From the NCBI GenBank assembly GCA_016648135.1, contig JADDOH010002079.1, positions 51,373 to 115,372 on the forward strand: a stretch of 64,000 nt of DNA. Reading direction: 5' to 3'. The notes under the pieces are model-generated. The model was not told the origin of the DNA. It did not search any database and worked only from the letters and a program-made list of their open reading frames with translations. Below are positions 58,530 through 64,000 of the stretch, in pieces. The position numbers were made by a program, and so were the translations under genes. How positions within the stretch are numbered: the stretch's first letter is position 1; the number at the start of each line of letters is the position of its first letter. This DNA comes from Agrypnia vestita (lineage: Eukaryota > Arthropoda > Insecta > Trichoptera > Phryganeidae).

Positions 58530-59103
58530 TACGTTAGCAGTCTTAGCGCAAAAATAGATGCGAAGTTGGAAAAAAGCTGTAGAAAATTATCGAAATTTTT
58601 GGCTGAACATGATGGGTGGTTTGAAGATATAGTATCATTGCCCTCTAAGTTTCTCGACCTGCTTCCATCCTCAAGTTCAGCAGGTTTACAAGATTGTACA
58701 AGATCAGGTAGGCCTTGGAAGTCATTCGAAAATGTATTTCAAAAATCCAAAAGAGAAAAATCATAGATCTAGTTTCTACAAAAACTCATGAAGAATTAAC
58801 GGTCGCCACTGAAGTTAGTCTGAGATCATCCGAAAAAGGGATGCAGCCAATCTAAAGAAAGAGGTAGCTGCTGAGTGTCCTTACTGAGCTACTCGAATAA
58901 AAAAAGCGAGACTAATTTTTGGAGTACCAGAGTCAAACTCTCTCTAGAAGCCGCCTTGACACTAATGGTCAATGCCAAATTGAGTACCCACCAGTATAAC
59001 ACACTGAGACAACAGTCGAGGGGTAAAAATTTGAATATTTATCCAGCTTACCATCTTGCCAAGAAAGCGAAAACAGAGTTCCACCCTTCGCAAGATTCGA
59101 TTA
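58530..59103 (+). pseudogene. Transposon-protein remnant (AKLSTHQYNTLRQ / YPAYH family)
   Basis: Pieces in several frames: FEDIVSLPSKFLDLLPSSSS, then THEELTVATEVSLRSSGKRD and LEAALTLMVNAKLSTHQYNT, then NIYPAYHLAKKAKTEFHPS. I recall this order from long uncharacterised transposon proteins of arthropods and cnidarians. Stops and frameshifts occur throughout. It ends exactly where a half hairpin element begins. Confidence 0.5.
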
Positions 59104-59335
59104 ATTACAAAAATTGAAAAAAGTTCTTTTTTACAAGGATTTTATCGTTTTATTGAAGTTGTATTGAAGCAAATGAATTTTTTATAATCGATATAAGTTA
59201 CTGTAATGATAGTTCAACTTTATGAAAAAAATAAATCAGAAAAATTGAAAAAAAAATGTAAACTTTGATATTGCATATCTCCGTAACTATTGAAATTAGT
59301 TCATGGTTGCTTGAACATTTTAGACCAGTAGCCAA
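59104..59335. mobile_element. Half copy of the long hairpin element
   Basis: Only the right arm from the centre outward: TTTTACAAGGATTTTATCGT to TTGAACATTTTAGACCAGTA. The left arm is missing, so the joint with the preceding transposase remnant is a deletion or recombination point. Confidence 0.65.
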
Positions 59336-59989
59336 GTCTTAACAAAGTTCTTTCAGGGTTTGCGTTAATTACGTGACATGTTGTATATAAAACAAGCTCA
59401 ATTTGTGTAAATATAAGTCGAATGAACCGACTTTTGTTTTTTTTTTGCATGAAACTCTATGAATTTGAATAGATTTTAGTTATGTGTACATATAAAGAAT
59501 ATATTTATAAACATTCAGGAAAAGTTTCATGAAAATGTATTCAGTATATCCAGATTTGGAATATATCACGGTGTGCGATGGTAGGTGTGAGCACAGAATA
59601 AAGAAGATAAAGAACGCGCACTCATAAAGTCATGAATTCTATGATTTTAACAGTCGCCACCTAGCGACCGTCACATACATTTAGCTTGATTTATTTATAT
59701 ATTTATCTGTTTAAATTAATATTTATTCCTGAAAATGTAAAGGTTTTAAAATAAAATACGATAAATTTGAATTAAATATTTATTTACATCAAATCCGCCA
59801 ATTCCATAATGAATATAATAAATTTTACAATAAAAAACATTTAGTATATGTTACATTAAAAAAATTTGATAAAGAATTTACTGAACAAATCAAAATAAAG
59901 GAAAACAATGACTTATTATTTAGTGATTATACCAAAATATAGTAGTGAATTGCAGAGTATGTTTCTTATCTATAACAAATCGTCGCTGT

Positions 59990-60537
59990 ATATACAGGGT
60001 TATTTGGAAAACATTAAAAACCTCGTAGGACTATATTCCTGCCTTGATTATGAGTCGAAAATGTACAAGCTATCATGACCTAATATCAATAGTTAAGGAG
60101 ATATGCGACATCAAAGTTTGCATTTTTTTCAATATTTCTGACTTATTTATTGTAAAACGTTGGATTATCATTAAAGTAACTCATATCGATTACGAATAAT
60201 TCATACACTTTAATACAGGCCAAATAAAATGATAAAAACCCTGAAAAAATTCCAATTGGAATGTTTTCCGATTGGAATTCGAAGGTTTTTATTTTTTTTA
60301 TTTGACTTGTATTAAAGGGAATAAATTTCTCATATTTGATATAAGTTACTGTAATGATAGTCCAACGTTTCACAAAAAATAAGTCAGAAATATTGAAAAA
60401 AAAAATGCAAACTTTGATGTCGCATATCTCCTTAACTATTAATATCAGGTCATAATAGCTTGAACATTTTCCACTCATAATTAAGGCAGGAATATAATCC
60501 TGCGAAGTTATTAATGTTTTCCAAATAAACCTGTATA
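59990..60537. mobile_element. Long hairpin element, copy F
   Basis: 548 bp. Ends ATACAGGGTTATTTGGAAAA and (complement) ATACAGGTTTATTTGGAAAA; TA flanks are possible. The centre has CCAATTGGAAT mirrored. It is complete and well preserved. Confidence 0.85.
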
Positions 60538-60732
60538 ATAAATCCTATGTGACGTTTAGTACATTCTGAGATAAGCGAATAAAAACTTGATATAACCGCG
60601 TTAATTTGTGCCGCTCCGAGATCGCTTTATTCTAGGAATTCCGTCCTTAAGTTGACCTTTTTTTTGGGCCAGCAAAAGAGATGCGAGCGAACAACGCAGT
60701 TCTGTTTTGCGGCGTTAAAAATGATATTGTTG

Positions 60733-60851
60733 CCCTAGAATAAGATTATTATTTTAGAATAAGATAATGTTATTTTAGAATAAGATAATGTTATTTTAGA
60801 ATAAGATAATGTTATTTTAGAATAAGATAATGTTATTTTAGAATAAGATTT
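60733..60851. repeat. 21-bp minisatellite
   Basis: About five tandem units of TTATTTTAGAATAAGATAAT plus G, nearly identical, with AT-rich flanks. Each unit contains the self-complementary core TTATTTTAGAATAA. Confidence 0.9.
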
Positions 60852-60954
60852 GTTAGTAAATACTATTTCGTAGCTAGTATTAGGTGTGATAACGCAAGCA
60901 GTAATTTACGAACATTGCCGAGTATAATGGTTTTCGCGCCGAAAATATTTACGC

Positions 60955-61625
60955 GCGAATATTTCGGACGTATCCAACCCCCGCGCGGGTTGTGAGTATG
61001 GAGAAGGGGTGCGCGGGGAGAGGCTCCCTGGGCAGCTAGAAGAGAGGTCGGTGTGGCAAGCCCGGATCAGTCCGCACCGACCTCCCTCCCGGCGAGGGCG
61101 AGTTCCAGCCTCGGGACCAGCCTCGGGACCACCCGCAGAGAAGAAGACGCGGCGACGAGGATGGCCGCCTTGCCTCGATGGCGGCCGGTCCTCCACGAGG
61201 AGTTCCAGGAGGGAGACCAGACCCTCCCGATGTCGCGGATCCAGCGACGGCGCGGATGCAGCGGCGCGGCGGGACAGCGCGCGTGGCCTGGAACGAGAAC
61301 CGCGGCGGCCAGATGGCCCCCAGCCGACCGCGGAACCGCGGAGCCAGCGGCGAACGCGTGGGCGCGAGCGCTCGCCCCCCCCCCGCGGCCTCCAGGAGTG
61401 ATGCGACGAGTGTTTGTGAACGACATGTTTTTTTTTGTGGCGATAAGTGACAAAGACACGATAAACTATGTAAATCAGGACTGCTTGCGTTTAGGCTAGG
61501 ATTAGTTTTAGGTTAGTGATATTTTTTTAGTTGATAAGTCTAAAGATAAGAATGTGTTTTAATTAAATAAATTGTTTAAATATTTAAATATTGGTGGTTG
61601 GTGTTTTTAAATTTCCCGCTCCCCT
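60955..61625 (+). other. GC-rich, CpG-rich block ending in AATAAA (LTR or exon candidate)
   Basis: 60960-61400 is strongly GC-rich and all frames look open for that reason. It ends abruptly near 61400. AATAAA at about 61565-61570 is followed by a GT-rich TTGGTGGTTGGTG, a good polyadenylation arrangement on the plus strand. It could be an LTR, a terminal exon or a CpG island. No protein domain is recognised in any frame. Confidence 0.4.
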
Positions 61626-61799
61626 CCCTTGGCAAGTGCATTTTAAATTTGATATGGAAAGGACGCGGAGCGCCTCGCGGCTATCAATCGTGATTGATTG
61701 ATACGCGTTCATATCAATCTGTTTTAAATAATAATTGCCCGGACTAGATTTTAAAAAATATTTAGAATATAGAATTAATAATAAAATGATGGTTTAAGC

Positions 61800-61953
61800 A
61801 ATTTCCATTAACACTATCAAATAAATCATTTATAAAAAGAACAAACTCCGATGTCTCCGAAGTCCCCTTGTTGATGCTCACACCAGCATGCATATTCAGA
61901 GATGGTGCTAGAGATCGGCTAAGAACCCGGGCTGCCATTTTCAACTTCATCTT
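61800..61953 (-). pseudogene. P-element/THAP9-like transposase fragment, distal exon
   Basis: After an acceptor-like TTATAG the minus strand reads KMKLKMAARVLSRSLAPSLN, then a TSEFVLFINDLFDSVNG segment. The xKxKxAAxxLSxSVA...FIxxxxxLFDxxN pattern is that of the central RNase-H-like region of P/THAP9 transposases. Only this exon-sized piece is present. Confidence 0.55.
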
Positions 61954-62519
61954 CTATAATTTATCTGGGAAAATGAGAAAATCGGTTAGTTTTGTCAGTG
62001 AACTATAAAAAAATCCATTTCTGCGCTGTACCCCGCTGTTAAAAAAATGACATTTTTGGTTAACATGTTGTTTCTAATATCCTTGAGTAAGTGTGGAGCA
62101 TCAAAATGACAGACTATTTCCCTATCAAATAATTCAAACTGTACAATTTTGTTTTCTACATTCAGACGGGTATATTTCTCTAAATCCGAGACATGGATCT
62201 ATACGATATTTGTTATTCTCTAGTGTTATAAGTGTGTAAAATACATATATTTACATGTGTTCCAAAACATTGTATGTGATGTAAATAATTACAATATTTT
62301 GGCAAGGGCCTTCGTTTAGAATAAAGATAAATATATTGTGAAGGAGATACAATATTTTAGCTCTTAAAAATGTACCCGGAGGAGTTAAAATGTATTGCAA
62401 TAAGCATATATCTTTATAACGGAAAGCTCAAGAGGTCCAATATTTTAACACATAATAGGTTATCTTTATTACAATTCAGTATTTAACTACACTTTTATAT
62501 ACCATTAGATGGCTTCTAT

Positions 62520-62638
62520 TTTTCATTTTTTAACGATTCACAAAAGATGGAAGTTTTTGCACATCCGTCATTGTTCTACGATCATGATTGTATGCTTGTA
62601 TAATGTGCCTCCACTTGGCAGATTTTACAATACCTCGC
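62520..62638 (-). pseudogene. P-element/THAP9-like transposase fragment, proximal piece
   Basis: The minus strand gives GIVKSAKWRHIIQAYNHDRR and TMTDVQKLP before a stop. This fits the W.YI..LY..(D) segment that precedes the KxKxAA motif in P-type transposases, and it lies on the same strand 570 bp upstream of the other piece. Confidence 0.4.
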
Positions 62639-62731
62639 TGTTCAAAAATGAATGTCATTTGTTCTGAACAGTTACAATATTATTATTCATTATTTCCGTG
62701 CTCCCCAATATACATGTTAAAAAATATATAC

Positions 62732-63245
62732 CTCCAGAAATCTTCAACTGTGTCAAATGCAGTAATTTCCTTTTGCACATCTTCCCAAATGGCGCATTTG
62801 AGTGGCTCGGCTCTAGGTACCACGGCTTCCAAGAGTTCTGAAGTGGGTGCTTTATCAAAGAATCTGTCCCTTCTTCCTTATTAGGAGGATCAGCAGAGAA
62901 GCTGAAATGTTTCAATGTGAAATCAATAAACAAATAGCAATTTAAGAATACTGGTAAAAATTTATCTTACTTTCGAATTCGAAAGTCTAATTCCAAATTC
63001 TAATATGCTACGGTAAAAAAATAGTTGGTAAATTCTTTGGCTTCCGAAGAATATATTTAAAATAAAAATGTTAACTGCCATAGCGACGTGAGAACGAAAA
63101 TAGTATGCTGTATGTGTCCGCCATTGAAGAATTTTTATTCAAATGCAAAGCTGGATTTAGATGAATAAGATTAAATCATTTATATGTACAATTTAGAGCA
63201 TTGTTAAATATTTACCTGTACTTCCTCAGCCCTAGCAACCTCCAT
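62732..63245 (-). pseudogene. eIF4E-like gene start, frameshifted and incomplete
   Basis: Exon 1 (63216-63245) encodes MEVARAEEVQ and ends CAG|GTAAAT. Exon 2 (62732-62876, or from 62901 with another acceptor) encodes DSLIKHPLQNSWKPWYLE, then in a shifted frame KCAIWEDVQKEI and TAFDTVEDFW, ending GAG|GTATAT. HPLQNxW...WED...FDTVEDFW are the cap-binding eIF4E signatures, including the tryptophan in WED. The frame changes between about 62835 and 62795, and no later exon (for example the GGRW region) is present down to 61.6 kb. It is either a partial duplicate or a gene with an assembly error and distant exons. Confidence 0.6.
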
Positions 63246-63341
63246 CGTGCTTTGTTTTCTGTTTTAAAGTTTCAATTCTCAATCCCGTTGTATTATCAAC
63301 GACCTGTCAATGCAGGCGGTAGACGCCATAGAATAAAGAAA

Positions 63342-63479
63342 ATGGCGACTGACAAGGAACCGGATATTACAGTTGCCGGCAAACTTCATGAAATTCTTTG
63401 GCTAAGTGGGGGAATGCGCAGAAGACGAAATTTGGGTCTCGTTGGTAGAAAGGTAGATGCGCAAACGTCCTCCCACTAG
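63342..63479 (+). CDS. Short exon-like ORF, head-to-head with eIF4E-like gene
   Basis: Starts MATDKEPDITVAGKLHEILW and continues into a basic GGMRRRRNLGLVGRK. A donor-like AAAG|GTAGAT at 63452 would end the exon in phase 0. It starts about 100 bp from the eIF4E-like start on the opposite strand, so the interval 63246-63341 could be a shared promoter. The product is not recognised and a non-coding explanation is possible. Confidence 0.35.
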   Translation: MATDKEPDITVAGKLHEILWLSGGMRRRRNLGLVGRKVDAQTSSH

Positions 63480-64000
63480 CGATGCGCGATTATGAGTTAT
63501 TTTCATAATCGAATGATTAGTAATCGAATTACGAGTTATCGATTATTTTTGCGCCCAAAAAAAATATGACGGTATACTTAAAAAATGATGTATACTTTAT
63601 ACTATGTCTGCAAAGGTAATAACTTATTGGTACGCACAAGGCCATACCAAGTTCGGAAAAATTATTAATAAATTCCCAAAATATTTTAAAACCCGAGCGG
63701 CTAAAAAACCGAATTTAAAAATAGCTAAATATAGGGTGGGTCTCCGTGTTACGGTGGGAGAAATTCAGTAGGAATTTACAATATTTTAAGCAAAAAGGTA
63801 AATTAGAAAGCAACAACAAAAAACACTTTTTCAGGAAATTCAATTAAAAATAAAAGGCACTTTTTTCTCAAAACACGATTCCGCGGACCGGCAGCGTAAC
63901 AAGGTAAAAGTAATCTCGGCGAACTGAGGATGCTGAGTCTGCGGAATCTTCCTTTATTTATACTTAAAATCTAGACACAGCGTGAAATCAACGGTCAAAA
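63480..64000. other. Window end, nothing firmly identified
   Basis: AT-rich to 63.87 kb. The last 130 bp (CGGACCGGCAGCGTAACAAG) have an LTR-like look on the minus strand, but the window ends before this can be judged. Confidence 0.3.

Noticed and set aside
61009..61499. Overlapping ORFs of 90-148 codons in all frames
   Set aside because: High GC removes stop codons in every frame; none shows a domain or a convincing start, so I describe the block but call no gene.

Overview
The window is eukaryotic nuclear DNA from an arthropod, most probably an insect with a large, transposon-filled genome. The reasons are AT-rich sequence, spliced genes with GT/AG introns of hundreds of bases to more than 20 kb, AATAAA polyadenylation signals, a mariner element, pogo-, PIF/Harbinger-, P- and IS630-type DNA-transposon remnants, LINE fragments with microsatellite tails, and Penelope-type repeat ends. 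I cannot name the species. There is no operon, CRISPR array or prokaryotic gene structure. All comparisons were made by eye.

Host genes are sparse. (1) 2117-7239, plus: a three-exon gene for a 171-residue basic protein that I do not recognise; its reading frame is continuous across both splice junctions. (2) 12464-43381, plus: a C2H2 zinc-finger gene with five well supported exons (36249-43381) and a likely acidic first exon at 12464. All junctions are phase 0, and one finger is split by an intron. It encodes twelve fingers and about 705 residues. (3) 50121-50606, minus: an intact single-exon Pin1/dodo-type prolyl isomerase. (4) 62732-63245, minus: the start of an eIF4E-like gene with a frameshift and missing downstream exons, head-to-head with a short unrecognised exon-like ORF at 63342.

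Most of the rest is mobile DNA. 0-6.8 kb: a terminal-inverted-repeat element with a nested hairpin repeat, a full-length mariner (2487-3764) with a broken transposase, a LINE fragment, an IS630-like miniature element, a Penelope-type inverted repeat and a pogo-like miniature element. 7.2-12.4 kb: the 3' end of gene 1, hairpin repeats and a PIF/Harbinger-like element (9805-10566). 12.7-36.2 kb, the long first intron of the zinc-finger gene: LINE fragments, an internally deleted mariner, tRNA-derived sequences, hairpin elements and the second copy of the first element (30285-31634). 36-44.6 kb: zinc-finger exons separated by hairpin elements and a LINE fragment. 46-50 kb: AT-rich, one miniature element and probably Pin1 3' UTR. 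52-64 kb: hairpin elements, a 219-bp tandem duplication, a GC-rich LTR-like block (54.9-55.6 kb), another GC-rich block (60.96-61.6 kb), and broken transposase genes.

The most unusual observations are: a 237-bp hairpin insert with a 13-bp target duplication carrying a hammerhead-ribozyme-like core on both strands; a large hairpin element inside a zinc-finger intron containing an exact 31-bp inverted copy of the next exon; and a two-copy transposon whose coding remnants are separated by repeats of one 15-bp box also found in its termini.
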